This document shows, one piece after another, positions 13,041 through 34,694 of a DNA stretch of 64,000 nt. The DNA lies in NCBI GenBank assembly GCA_024195265.1, contig JAJLRJ010000002.1:51501043-51565042 (forward strand), read 5' to 3'. The notes below the pieces were generated by a model, which saw only the letters and a program-made list of their open reading frames with translations, did no database searches and had not been told where the DNA came from. How positions within the stretch are numbered: position 1 is the stretch's first letter; the number at the start of each line of letters is the position of its first letter. Made by a program: the position numbers and the translations under genes. Source of the DNA: Dendrophyllia cribrosa (taxonomy: Eukaryota; Cnidaria; Anthozoa; Scleractinia; Dendrophylliidae).

Positions 13041-13447
13041 CTTTACTGGGTCTCCTCTCTCCCCAGCTCTATCACAATACATTAAACGTTATCTTTTTAA
13101 ATTCAAGGTACTATATTTACAAATGCAAATTAGAAGGGCGTTCCCCAGAATTCAACGGATCGAAGAGCTACTTACTTTTTAAATTTAATGTCGACATTAT
13201 TGTAAGCAAACTATATCAGTACGATAAAATAATCAAGAAATGGGGACATATAGAACTATTTATACGAGGACCTTTAATATTATATGAACCAACCGTATTA
13301 TAAAATTGAACTTGTTATTGTAAAGTTTTTGTATTTATTATTGATTTTGTTTTGGCTTTATTTTATTTTTTGTTAGTAATTTAGTAAAAAGTGGTATTTA
13401 TAAGTTCTTGTATTAATTAAGTAAGGCTTGAGGGAATATTTTCAATA

Positions 13448-13729
13448 CAAAAATTAGCGAAAGTAATAAACGACGTTTCGAAATCTTCGGGATGTCATTG
13501 TCAAATAAAATGTGCCGGTAAGTATTGTATTATAAATAGATCTACAATAAAGTTTGTTTAACTAACGTAGTTTCCTATTAGTCACTTTTTCTTGTCACAT
13601 AACGTATATTGTCACCTTATGCGCATAATTGTAGATCTATTTGTAATGCAAGAACTAACCTACCCATTTCACTTGACAATGACATCCCAAAGATGTCGAA
13701 ACGTCGTTTATTACTTTCGCTAATTGTTG
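13448..13729. repeat. Inverted repeat, 57-bp arms
   Basis: Arms 13448-13504 and 13673-13729 are near-perfect reverse complements. Each contains TCGAAACGTCGTTTATTACTTTCGC, a sequence type seen at ends of Penelope-like elements. Two oppositely oriented repeat ends, or a foldback element. Confidence 0.7.
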
Positions 13730-13911
13730 TATTGATTGTGACACTTTTAATAAACGTTTTAATAAAATTAATAAATAGGATAAGTCGCTAAATAAATCTT
13801 CATAAACGTGAGCAGATCAGCCCGCCTAATACCCGGAGGGGATGGGCTCTGCTGGAATTGACTGATGTACAACTGAACAGTCTTATAAAAGTGATTAAGA
13901 CTCTTCCTTAC

Positions 13912-14176
13912 CCATCAGGTCCTCCGGAAAGACTTGTCTTGTGATGGATGTCATTCCATGTTATTTTACCTCTTCCCGTTGTATCTGAAGTATTAATAGT
14001 GAACACCAATCGGGCATCAAAGGCTCTCCTCAGAAGCTCTAACAGTTTTCGTCCTGTTGGCGTATCAGGAAGATAAGCATAACGTGAACCGCCATCATAA
14101 TGTTTCCCGGGGTTTGGATGTTCCTGACCTTGAATTCCTGATGGAAAGTGATACTCGATGATGATTGCACCATACT
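13912..14176 (-). pseudogene. Locus E DTC-domain exon
   Basis: 265-nt exon between acceptor TTTCAG and donor GTAAGG. Reads the Deltex C-terminal domain: [33 protein letters not shown] and WNDIHHKTS. Same length as the D exon. Open, but downstream of the stop in the RING exon. Confidence 0.85.
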
Positions 14177-14620
14177 CTGAAACAAAAACAAAAAAAAAGA
14201 TGCACTTGTAAGGTATTTTGTAAGGTCTCCTCCCTTGAAATATAAACCTCGAAGGCACAGAGTTTGTAACAAAATCTCTGAGGGTTTTATTCAGTAACGG
14301 TTACTGGCTCTTTTACAAAGGACTATCACTTCCTCGCGAGACAGTTGACGTTAAGTCACTAGATTTTTTGTGATTCTGTGATTTGTGACGGTATTTTTTT
14401 ATGTACGTAATTGTGGCATAAGGAAAGAGGAAGTTGTACGACTGTTCTATGACTGACACTCTGAGACACGAGTAAAAGTCCTGTTGTTAACAAAAAAAAG
14501 TACAGGCACTATTTCGTTCGTTTTGGTTGATCATAAGTTATAACTTAGTTCCATGGAGTTCACGGGAAAGCTATTTATTTAAATTGTCTGATGTGTGTAA
14601 AAGCATTAAAAGTTTAATAC

Positions 14621-14833
14621 CTTCGTAACCTGGAATACTTATGAATCGATCATAATGACTTGACATCCTTCCTTGAGGCTGGTCTCCTTGAAGAACACCT
14701 TGGGGGTCTTGGCACACTGGGCACTTGTAAGTAAACTTTTAAGCTGTTTGGAAACACCCATGACACAGCACATGCTTGCAATTCAGATCTCGTGGACTTT
14801 TCACGGTATCAAGACAAAAGGAACAGCTGTGTG
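14621..14833 (-). pseudogene. Locus E Deltex-RING exon with premature stop
   Basis: 213-nt exon between TTTCTGTAG and GTATTA. It reads CSFCLDTV, CKHVLCHGC, then TAA (14741-14739), then KFTYKCPVCQ. All eight RING ligands remain, but the stop cuts the domain between its two halves. D has Ser at the stop position (TCT to TAA, two changes). Confidence 0.85.
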
Positions 14834-14929
14834 CTACAGAAAACAAGAAATCTCTGGTATCTTAGTAACACTTATATTGATCCACATAGTTACTACGCTT
14901 AGTGAAAGTACCAATCGTGAATTATATTA

Positions 14930-15950
14930 ATTTATATTTTATAGATACATGTATCTTTACTGGTTTGCCGACCAATGTCAGGACTTTGGCTAAATAAGAT
15001 ATCATCGTGATTTGTTTTGGTTAAGTTCATGAATTTTACATTTTTTAGAAAGAATCAGCAACATCCCTCATCACCTCAGTAGTTGAGTGTACATTGTGGA
15101 GATTCTCGACACAAATGTGGATGATTTTCCTGAGTCACAACGTCCTTTATCCAATGCTTAAAGTGCCCCTGTGATCAAATTTTTGATTTTAATTTTTTAC
15201 ATTTTCGTATACTATTAGACTTTCTTATTCATCTTGCCAAATTTCAATCCATTACGAACATCAGAAGTCATTTCATTTTAACATTTATTTCCGAGAATTT
15301 ACGGCCGCCATTAATCAACCATGTTCCAAGGCTTGGTTGCGAATGGGAGAAAGTGACGTCAAAGACTCAAACATACCTCACGGAAAAAGGAAACTAAAAG
15401 AACGGGCTTGAGAATAAAAAAGCAAAAGTCAAGGCAAGTCGTGTTTTTCTCGTTCAAAAACTGTCGAAATTTCGATCAGTGCGCATGCCCGGAATCAAAT
15501 TCTCAAATACTTCTACAAATGGCAGGAGGGTTTAGTTTGCCGAGCTGCGAACAATGTTATTGACTGTTCGGCCTCAATTTAGCTAGACAATGGCCATAAA
15601 ATGGCATTGGTAGCCTGAAAAAGCGTTTTTTTGGTGGAAATTTGGGAGTCAAAGGGTTAACCACATCGCTGTGTTTGCTTGAAGATGACACTTTTTAACA
15701 TATTTTTGCAGGATCTCTCACAAAAACACTGAAACGAGTTGAAATGACCACAAAAAGGGATTTGAGGGTTCTTGGTTAATCAAGAAATAAAACGCGTTCA
15801 CAACATCACACGTACCGAAGCTATTGCACCTAAAGACACTTCTGAAACTATACGAGTACCCCTTGTTATCACCTATAATCCAGCTCCGCTCTATATCATC
15901 CATTATTCACAAGCACATTAACATCTTGTCCTAATCTCCCCGCTGTACTA
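14930..15950. other. Intergenic, nothing recognised
   Basis: About 1 kb between pseudogene E and the Penelope relic. No exon, RNA gene or clear repeat boundary seen. Confidence 0.4.
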
Positions 15951-15954
15951 ACGT

Positions 15955-16502
15955 TTTCAAAGTTCCACCCACTGTTGCTTTTCGACGAACTAACAATCTT
16001 AGTAATTTATTAGTAAGCTCCACTGAACTACATAATCCTTCACAAAATAACCAACCTTGCGGTTCTTTTCAATGTTACAGCAACTGTTTGACATGCAACT
16101 ACATAACGGACGGACTTATCAATTACACATTTCATTCTACCGGTGAAACAAGACGTATTAATCATTACATCGACTGCAACTCTAAAAACCTCATTTACAT
16201 GTTACAATGCAATCGTTGTCACACACAATACATACACTGTAGGAGAAACCAAACGACAAATGACTTAAAGACCGCTTCAACGAACATCGTAGACCAGTTG
16301 ACAAACAAACTAACATCTCTAAACCTACTGCAGTCTCAGAACATTTTCTTTCTAACGACCATACCGCTTCTGATATGGAACTAATTCCTCTTGAACTCGT
16401 TAAAACTAATCGTGACGGTGTACGTAAAGCAAGAGAAGCATATCTTATTGAAAGAGGTCAGACACTAGAACCTTTAGGTTTAAATAGAAGAGATGAAACA
16501 TG
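15955..16502 (+). pseudogene. Penelope-like element relic (GIY-YIG endonuclease region)
   Basis: The plus strand reads VPPTVAFRRTNNLSNLLV, then a cysteine-rich linker (CGSFQCYSNCLTCNYI), then NLIYMLQCNRCHTQYI. After a frame break at about 16235-16262 it continues as LKDRFNEHRRPVDK, LSNDHTASDMELIPLELVK and AREAYLIERGQTLEPLGLN with a stop at 16501-16503. This order fits the C-terminal GIY-YIG-type domain of Penelope-like retroelements (Y...Y, R and E signature region). At least two frame breaks show it is dead. No RT part is visible upstream. Confidence 0.7.
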
Positions 16503-16719
16503 ACATCTCTTCTAAGTTTCCATTACTTATATTTACTGTGGTGTCATGTTGCATATTTTTCTTATTTCTATTGCTTCGTTTTTTATACGGTTATTTACAT
16601 TTACTTTGTCACTATAGTTCTATGTTGTTATACATGTAGTATCATATTTTATCTCCCGCTCCCTTTCAAATTTAAAATTGTAACCGTTTTTTGCCTTACG
16701 AGTCATTACCTGTAAGACC

Positions 16720-16750
16720 CTGAAGAAGAAAGGCTGTGCCTTTCGAAATA
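16720..16750 (+). ncRNA. Hammerhead-ribozyme-like motif in Penelope 3' region
   Basis: Reads CTGAAGA, one A, a 7-bp perfect hairpin (GAAAGGC-TGT-GCCTTTC), then GAAA. This is the order of the hammerhead core (CUGANGA, stem II, GAAA). It lies about 220 nt after the GIY-YIG frame, in the same orientation. Hammerheads are known from Penelope-like element terminal repeats. The extra A before stem II and poor stem III pairing make activity doubtful. Confidence 0.45.
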
Positions 16751-16859
16751 TTGGATATTTTACAAATATAGTCGTTTCCGTATCGTTTATCAGCCTTGCT
16801 TTTATATCAAATCGTTTACGAGGGTTGAATCGGCAAAAAATTTCCCGGGGTGGCATACC

Positions 16860-18470
16860 CCCGGACCCCTAGAAGCTTGCGCCTACGACGCTCACCGTCC
16901 ACGCCCTTGCTTGGCTTGGAAAGTTATTAAGGTGTACAACCCCTCCTTTCAGAAATTCCTGGATCGGCCCCTGTTAACAGTGTTGCAACAACAACAACCC
17001 AAATATGATGCCGAGTCCATGAACGAACACAAGCCACATTTGTGGGAGGCGAGCGCTCTCACCAGTATACCGTCCCTAAGGGGTGAACCGTTAGATTTCT
17101 GAGGTGAGTGGTGGTTGCGCGATCTAAAAAAACAATTCGAAATCCCAACTTTAGACCATTTTGTAGCAAAAAAATTCCTGCAGTGACACAGCTAAAGAAA
17201 AAAAAATCAGTTACCAACTACATCATCCACTGACCCCTCCCCCCCCCCACCCCCCAGAAAAAGAAACATAAGTCTAATGGTTCGTCCTTACATGTATGTG
17301 CTAATAATTTGACCACGAAAAATACACACTATACCTACCATGCCATACAAATAAATACCATGCCTCTTAAAATATCTACTAATTAAAAAATAATACGCAG
17401 TAAAATACATCACTTTCTTTGGTCAAAATCTCATTATTATTTTTTTTTTGATAATTTTTATTTTAATCAAATTCCAAATTACATTGCATTGCATAAGACA
17501 ATCAATGAATCTGAGGTCAGCTTAAAAAAAGAGTAGTTACAGGAAGAAATTAAATTACATTTAATAAAAAGCATCGTCAAACCCTTCTCATCCGACCAGT
17601 TCATGTCGTTTTTTAACCTGATTCTATCACACCCCAACCAGACTAACAAATCTCAAATTAATCAGAAAATGCACTTTTCTTTCTTTCATACATGTACAGT
17701 GTATGTGAAAGAATGGCAAAAAAGAGGGACCTATGTCTAGACCCCTGCAAATATTCATTCACAAGGAAATAAAATACTGCCATCGATCGTTATTTTAAAG
17801 ACACGACTCGGAGCCAAAACGAACGAGGTGCAAAGGTTATGCATAACATAAAGTAAAAATTTATATATATGATAGTATGATAAAACCCGTTTACTAAAAA
17901 TCCTATCTATCAAAGCATTTAAAAAAAACTAAGCTCTTCCGATGAGCACGTAATGCTCTTAGAGCAGGGTCGAAATTAAATATTGTTTAAAAAATAGCTT
18001 TTGATAAAAGCTACTTGTAATTTACAAAGGTTACATAGTTTAATTTACACATCTTGATTAATCTTATCCTACACAGAGTATCCTACATGTACCATAAGGC
18101 ACCCCAGAACTTTCTACATGTGCCCTATTTTGCTGGATGTATTTTTGTTAATAAGTGCTGGTATTTCAATTTAGAGCCCCAAATTTTTGGATTGATTAGA
18201 GAGGCAGCAAGCAAACATTTTACAATAGATAAGTTATCATGAATTTAGACTTTTGATTCACATGCAAAAACTTTACTATATCTCAACTCGTAGGCAAACT
18301 GATGATGTTCATGTTCATGTGACTTCAGTTCCAGTGACTTAATCTCATTTTCCCAGTCCAAACCCAGTTCTCAGTCTACCCTTTTAGGATCCTCTAAACT
18401 AATAGCTGCTACTAAGACGTTAACCGCTGATTACACTTATTTTCAGTAATTAATGGAGGCGCAAGGTTTC
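16860..18470. other. Intergenic between D terminal exon and Penelope relic
   Basis: No gene seen. Includes a poly-C run at 17239-17258 and AT-rich sequence. The part next to 18474 would hold the D 3' UTR and polyadenylation site, which I could not place. Confidence 0.4.
17239..17258. repeat. Poly-C tract
   Basis: C run with one A, of the same kind as the other homopolymers here. Confidence 0.8.
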
Positions 18471-18473
18471 CCA

Positions 18474-22418
<3,945 letters not shown>

Positions 22419-23464
22419 CACTGCCAATGAAGGGTCCCTACGCTACTAAGGGGGCTACAGGAAAAGTGACAACTGTGTTTCTAGGATCAAATTAAAACAA
22501 AGTTATAGGCAAGTTTTTGATCGAAGCTTATTCTCTCTCAAAGCTTTATTTCCTCCTTGTCAGCGGCTGGTGGCATTTCAAAATTAGTTAAACGATCTAG
22601 GAATTCGATCTGGAGGCGAGAAAGATCAAACCATCAACATTTCCATATCCTTAACTTTTTAAATTTGCAATTCAACAGAAAAAAAACTCTGAAGCTCTGT
22701 TAACGAAACACGTTTCATGTTTGTTTCACAAAATCCAAATGGATTTTCAGCTGACTTTCAATTGAAATATTATATCGCGATCGGTCTAAACCTGTTGTTT
22801 CCACTTTCACAAAAGAAAAATATAAGTGGAAAACAAAGTAGAGATTAAAAATTATTTCCCAGCCGAAGACAATTCAATCGGAATCCTATATACAATACCA
22901 GCTAGATTGTTGCAATTGAGATAAATGCATTTTTCGATCTGTAACCGTGTTTCATTACATACTTGTTTTGTATTAATTAGCATACCGTACAATTTCTAAA
23001 GTAAACATATTTTAATATGTTTACTTAAGAAACCTCCAGGCAACGTGTTAAAACAAGTATAAGGGCTTAACTTTTCCGTTTGTAACAACATTGTAATTCA
23101 TTAATTTGCGATGATGTTGACATTAAACTTTACTTTACCTTTTTTACTTTAAAAGCCAAGTATCTGGTAGCAAGGCGCAAAATTTCCCATTGGTGCATGC
23201 ACCAGGACTATATTCTGAATAACCCTCTAGGATGTGTCAACCCACTCAAGTGCTTGTCTACAAATTTGGTCTAAACCTTTTAGAGGGGTGGTGTCAAGTT
23301 AAGTCGATTTGGTGGGGTAGCCGACCGAAGTCACTGCGACCATACGTAAGCAACAGGAAGCTTTGATCTGTTGCAAGATCCTGTCTCTGTAATTAGCCTC
23401 ATGTGCAATGTTACTTTTCTACACACTGATGTGCGATGCGAGCAACACCAGGCTTGACAGTTGG

Positions 23465-23476
23465 GGTTGGGGGAGG

Positions 23477-23512
<36 letters not shown>

Positions 23513-23514
23513 CG
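23465..23514. repeat. Poly-G tract
   Basis: About 50 nt of G with few interruptions (A near the start, C at the end). Among the longest homopolymers in the window. Confidence 0.9.
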
Positions 23515-23672
23515 GTTGTATGGGGGAAAGAAGAAGTTTGCTTTGACAGGTGTCGAAGAAGAAATTGGAGTTTAGTTGACCACAGTTTCTATTAACTCGT
23601 AACGTAACTCCTGCTTAAAGGGATTACAGTAATGATCCATGCCAAACTGGGTGAGTATATCGATAAAAGAGT

Positions 23673-23955
23673 TAGCCTGAGAAAACAGACGACTTTTCGC
23701 TGTGGCGCCTCTACGGTTCCCTCCGCAAAAAGACGTCGAAGAAACGAGTGCAAAAATACCGTACTGATGATGTAACGCTACCCAGATCAGGATAGTCCTT
23801 CTGATTGTTTGAAACAATCTCTTGACCAATCAGAAGGGATTTGGGTAGCGTTATGTCATCAGTAGGGTATTTTTGCGCTCGTTTCTCACGTCTTTTCGTG
23901 GAAGGAACCGTTGGTAGTGTCGCCACCGCGAAAAGTCGTCTGTTTTCTCAGGCTA
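23673..23955. mobile_element. Foldback MITE, TAGCCTG ends
   Basis: TAGCCTGAGAAAACAGACGA...TCGTCTGTTTTCTCAGGCTA, with inverted pairing across most of its 283 bp. The flanks are TAAAAGAGT and TAAAAGGGG, a 7/9 match to a 9-bp target duplication. Same termini as the elements at 33940, 53255 and 60510. Confidence 0.8.
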
Positions 23956-23974
23956 TAAAAGGGGTTAGTTTCTA

Positions 23975-24108
23975 AGGAAAATGTGGTGCTGCGTCGGTGA
24001 GGGAGTGAAACATGAAAATTTTGTTTTCTCAACTGAGTTGATAAGGTAAGTTGGCCACAGTAAAGATATACAAAAGCTGACGATTCGAGCGCTAACCCCT
24101 CGTCAGAG
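23975..24108 (-). repeat. Penelope-type repeat fragment with hammerhead-like core
   Basis: Minus strand at 24108-24075: CTGACGAGGGGTTAGCGCTCGAAT, i.e. CUGANGA...GAA, followed by a flank shared with 12893-13040 (GTGGTGCTGCGTCGGTG at 23985). The last A of GAAA is T here, which would spoil catalysis. Confidence 0.5.
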
Positions 24109-24461
24109 CAAATCAAGGAATTGTGGGTTGTGTGTGGTTTATATATCAAACGGTGGAGCGACGCTATTGGTGGAAACATGGTAACGTAAAAAAAAACAAG
24201 AATAAATTAGTTGAATGGAAAGCGTTCATTGAGGACTTTTGCTGGCTCGGTCGATCTCCGATCACGTGATGTTCGCTTGCTCGTAGGACTATCCTACGAG
24301 GGACTGCTAGCAGTCCTGACAGTCTAGATCAAGACAAAATTTACAAATAGCTACAAACAATCACAAACACGTAATTCAAGCAAATTACGTTTAATAACAA
24401 AAAAGCAAGTTTAACTACAGACACTGAATTAATTTTACGGCTAAATTTCCCCTTATGAGTA

Positions 24462-24646
24462 CAGTGAAACCTCTATTAAGCGGACCCCATATTAAGCGGA
24501 CACCTTCTATTTAGCGGACACCGATGATGTCTTTGGGTCCCTAAATGTTCTTAATATAATTCCCATACTTACAGTAAAACGAACCTGTTTTACCCGAACA
24601 CAAGCAAGGGTCCCCAGGGTGTCCGCTTAATACACAGGTTTGACTG
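24462..24646. mobile_element. Tigger-like MITE with TA target site
   Basis: CAGTGAAACCTCTATTAAGC...GGTTTGACTG with TATTAAGCGGACACC repeated inside both ends. TA flanks both sides (24460-24461 and 24647-24648). 185 bp, no coding capacity. The ends resemble pogo/Tigger elements. Confidence 0.75.
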
Positions 24647-26911
24647 TAAATGTGATAAAATGACACTCTACATTATACATCCCATTACACTGTTATCTTT
24701 TTGGTAATATCTACCTAGAGAAACCTACGGCTACTGAGGTTGCACTCCTCTTAACTAATCCAGTTTCCTCTTATTATTTTTTTTTTGTTTTAATAGCAAT
24801 TTGTATGGGCTTTCGTCATAGCTGGATCGAAAGTTTGAAAAGGAGTCATTCCGGATCTCCAGTAGGTTGCTTCAATGCTAAGCATGAACACAACGTAATG
24901 TTTCAGTAAGACATAACCTAATCTGGTATCAAACATGATTTAATCAAACTATCTGAAAGCAATGGGCCACACCTGCGCATGCGTAAGGTATTGGCCAATA
25001 CCGCGGAGATGTGTCGTGTGACCCATTGCTTTCAGATGGTTTATGATATATTTGGCCTTCAGAATTTACTTTAATAGCCCGTAACCCGAAAGAATTGACC
25101 AGCAGTACCGAGAAAATGAAGGCTTTCTCCGTTTTTTTTTTTTTTTTTGGCCCTGTTTACATACAGCGATGGTGTCCCAGCTACCTATTTCCCTAAACTG
25201 TGATTTCATTAAAGATCCAGAATCATGGGGTAAAAAAGAAAACATTTTTGGTTAGGACATTGCGTTTTCAATTTTACAGTTTTGTTCGAACTTCCTCTTC
25301 TTGGTCCCTTGTTAGCTTTAATGGGTGGGCCTTACTTATTAACTACATTTAATATGGTATACTTATTTCTATTGAATTGAACAAGACGATACAGCAACCA
25401 ATTGAAAGTATCTTTTAAACTGCAAGAAGATTCAACACCTCAGTTGCCAGATTGCTAGAAAAACCATGTTGGACCTTTGCAAGCAATGATATTGCAGTTT
25501 TCACTGTCTTGCCGGGTAGATTATACTGACACTTTTCGTGAAGAGCAAGGGTGCTTTGTTCCGAATTCAATCGGGGTGCAGCTTTGCTAACTCCATTCGT
25601 CTTTCTTATTTGCGCGCGACATTGCATGTCGCTAATAGGCATTTTAAGTTCTTAACGGCACAATGCAATCAGCAACAGTGTGTAGTATTATAAACAGTTA
25701 TGACTTATAATCTATTGTTTTCGTGCTTCCACTAAACGGATCACTTTATAGATATATGTTATTTTTAGTAATGACAGCTTTATTTTATGCGGGGTGACCT
25801 CTTCAGCTTACGCTGTTCACCCTGTGAGGTCCTGCCCTACCCTAAAACTTTTCAAACCAGTTGGATAGAACATAATGGGTATTAATGTTAACTTATTAGT
25901 GATTTAATAGTACCAAACGTAATGCTTGAGAAAGGAAACATTTCAATTCTGATATACTGGTTAACTGTTTACAGTTACACGACATGTTGCCTTTCTGTTG
26001 GACTGATGTGACAAAAGCAGAAGTTAGGTGTTGTTAGCCTGCAAAGTTATCAAAGTTCCTTTTCAGCTCTACATGTACTTTATATTACAAGTTGTTCAAT
26101 GAAAATACATGTGTGTTTCTGTAGTTCAAATCAAGACACCTTGCACAGGTGTTTACAGCTGTACACTACTTTGCAGTTTTTGGTATGGTTTGGTGAGTTA
26201 ACTTGTTTCCAACAAACACTTTCGACAACCTGCACAAGGTTTTTTAAAACTTAAAGGCCCAAACCATAATTAAACATATAGCCAGCTATGTATATCTCAA
26301 TAATACGCTGCTTAGTGTTGATTTCCTTGGTTCGTTGATTTGTTACTATGGCTCCGTAAGCAGAAACCGTTACATTGCAAAATGAGTAAAGTATGTCAGT
26401 GTCACTTTTCCGTATTATATACATGCAAAGATATAACCGTTAAGTCCCATGCGACTCTCTCCGTCTCGTTTTTACCCACCTATGCTTTTTTGCGACCCCT
26501 CTCCTCTACTAATAAAAAAGTAAGGTTTAAAAATTATATTGAACAGAACTGTATGCGTCATATCCAGTAAATTCGCAACCCATGCAAAACTACATTGCAT
26601 ATAAAAAGTATTAAAACTCTATTAAATCTGCTATACCTAGATGTTCTTATTCATAAGTTATTATTGACTTTTTTCGTACGGAACACTGAACACGTGCACT
26701 TGGTAAAATTGATCGATACCTATCATATTTGACCGTTATTTCTCCAAACTACAAAACTTAAAGAGCAGCTTCCTCCGTCTCAGCAACTGCTAGTTCCCTG
26801 CATGCATTACGAAAATAAAGACATAACACTAAACTATTTATCATATCCAGAAAACAAACAACCTAAACGTACATTGCATATTGCAGGTAAGAGTGACAAG
26901 GTTTTCCTCGG

Positions 26912-32859
<5,948 letters not shown>

Positions 32860-32901
32860 AACTGCCAAACGAAGACAGAAATTTAACACTAAGAATGATA
32901 T

Positions 32902-32921
32902 TTCCTAGAATTGACGGAAGT
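32902..32921. promoter_or_regulatory. Candidate STAT (GAS) and ETS-like sites upstream of locus C
   Basis: TTCCTAGAA (32902-32910), a perfect TTCnnnGAA palindrome, followed by ACGGAAGT (32914-32921), an ETS-type core. They lie 43-62 bp upstream of the ATG. The same pair with the same spacing occurs before locus B. Conservation may only reflect recent duplication. Confidence 0.35.
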
Positions 32922-33939
32922 TGAAGGAGTGGTTCCCAGGTTCTTCTCGGTATTACAAAACAGCAGCAGGGCCTCGTTCCGAGTAGATAGACTAGATCAC
33001 TGGGCCTTTTCCGATTTCAAACTGGCGGGTCGGAGTTTCGTTTTATTTAGTGGGATTTTATTTAATATAAATGGAAATATGGGCAAGGATGTATCAAAAA
33101 AAATTCGTTGACGTTACTATCTTTTCATTTTTCTCAAAATGATGAGCTTTCTTCCGTTGAAAACCGACCAAAAGTCTTTGCGCCTGATCGAAATCAGTAT
33201 TGGCAAATGGCGCCGACAATTCTGCAGTTCACAGTTTTTAAACGCTTAGAACGTTTTTGGTAAACTTTCAAAACGTTTGGTAAATTGACAGTGTATTGGC
33301 GATATATTAAACTTTAAACAGTGAAAATGACAACCTTAACTTTTAAGTACTTTGCTTAACTTTTGCAAATTTCTCTCGTTTGACCGCGGTTAAGGCGGGC
33401 GTAGGCAAGGCTGCCACAATACTCCATGTATTGTGGAGTATTTTGTCGCGTGACACTTGAGGAAATAGCGGGAGTTCTATTCAGCGATTACCAATCTCAA
33501 ACCGTGTTTTTCGAGGCAAAATGCTTCAAGATTTTTGGAGTATTTTGGCAACCTTGTCCACGGGGTTCAACGCTCATCCCCCCCGCCGTCATGAAAGGGG
33601 AGAAGGCCCTGAGAACGAGGTTGGGAACATGGTAGGCCTATGCAGTTCTAATAGCTAATCTTTTTTACAGAGATTAATTTTGTTAGTGGATATTCGGATC
33701 CATATGCTTGTCAATTACTGTTTTGAAGTTTAACCATCATAAGGGTTTGCCTCGGCAAATGCACTTAACATTCATGTTCTACTCACTAATGAGTCCTAGT
33801 AAGGTCAAAACAGCTTTTCATGGCTGCTCCAAGAGCATAAATTTAGCTGTCCTTAAGCGTATCGCGAAGGTAAGGTTAAAAATGGTGGCTCGGATCCCCC
33901 TGCTCAAGTACTCCAAGAATCAAAGAGTGTGTTCTCTTC

Positions 33940-34007
33940 TAGCCTGCGCGTAGGCGTCTCCTATTCCTTTGTGAGCGAGGAAATCGGAGACGGCTACCCG
34001 CAGGCTA
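33940..34007. mobile_element. 68-bp foldback MITE with perfect 9-bp target duplication
   Basis: TAGCCTGCGCGTAGGCGTCT...GCAGGCTA flanked on both sides by GTTCTCTTC (33931-33939 and 34008-34016). Also present in the B copy (from about 50910), so it predates that duplication. Confidence 0.85.
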
Positions 34008-34522
34008 GTTCTCTTCACGCTAGTTTCTATTTATTATAAGCTTTATTTTATTCGCAGAGCCCTGCAGACACGTGGTACACTTGCATTCGACACTCGCGCG
34101 AAACCTAGCGCAGCCTTCGTGAAACCCAAATAAGAAGGCCTGCTCGCAAGCTAACATTTCCTTTTCCTAGTGGCCTTGCCTTCTATTTTCACAAATGTTT
34201 ACATTTGTTTTCTGTAATATTGTATTGCTGTGTTAATAATAATAAAAATTAACAATGGCTTCGACTCGTAGAGGCAGTTCACTTGCAGAAAAATATCTTT
34301 ATCTATTCTTAAAAGAAGTGGGAAAGCTTTCTGAGTTAACATCCCTTTCGTTATTTTAGGTGCCAAATACTCAAAGTCAAAATAATATATTGTTAGCTTA
34401 TTTAAAGAAATGAAAGGATAAAGTTTAATTACCCCTTAGACGTAGAGTGCTTATTGCCAGCGCGACCAGCGCGTAACGTCTGCAGTAGCTATTCATTTGT
34501 CCACGAGGCTTATTGTGCCAAA

Positions 34523-34694
34523 GGGTGCGTTCTGGATCCGGATCACTGATCCAAGATCACTCGGATCATCATGAAGCATCAAAGGAAACGATCAATACAC
34601 TCTGGACAAGGATTCATGGGTTTCTTTGATGCAACATGATCCGAGTGGTATTGGATCAGTGATCCGGATCCAGATCATCCCAAGAAACGCACCC
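34523..34694. mobile_element. Palindromic MITE GGGTGCGTT...AACGCACCC
   Basis: 172 bp, with long inverted arms including GGATCCGGATCACTGATCCA. Flanked by AAA (or CAAAG) on both sides. The duplicated flank at about 51655 reads TTATTGTGCCAAAGTTTGGA without it, a clear empty site. Confidence 0.85.

Larger units (their letters stand above)
12400..13860. other. Repeat-filled part of the locus E last intron
   Basis: No coding exon of locus E. Contains a hammerhead-like repeat (13005-13040) and a 57-bp inverted repeat (13448-13504 / 13673-13729). Confidence 0.5.
3523..14833 (-). pseudogene. Locus E: Deltex RING-DTC pseudogene split by a transposon
   Basis: Three Deltex-type exons in order on the minus strand: RING (14833-14621), DTC (14176-13912) and terminal exon (3592-3523). 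Junctions match those of locus D in phase and position, and the sequence is of the D subfamily. Evidence that it is dead: the RING exon has an in-frame TAA at 14741-14739, where D encodes Ser. No TRIM-like exon lies between 14833 and the end of D at 18474. The last intron, about 0.67 kb in D, is about 10.3 kb here, mainly because of the Academ-like element at 4310-11893. The DTC and terminal exons are still open, so decay is recent or an RNA role remains possible. Calling the whole locus a pseudogene is an inference from the stop and the missing 5' half. Confidence 0.8.
22440..25890. other. Intergenic between loci C and D
   Basis: No host exon seen. Holds the D promoter side, a poly-G tract, a foldback MITE (23673-23955), a hammerhead-like repeat (23975-24108), a Tigger-like MITE (24462-24646) and a short inverted repeat (24951-25045, CTGAAAGCAATGGG ends). 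Confidence 0.5.

Noticed and set aside
24276..24320. Hairpins CTCGTAGGACTATCCTACGAG and GACTGCTAGCAGTC as an RNA element
   Set aside because: Short perfect palindromes, but no conserved context or second copy to support function.
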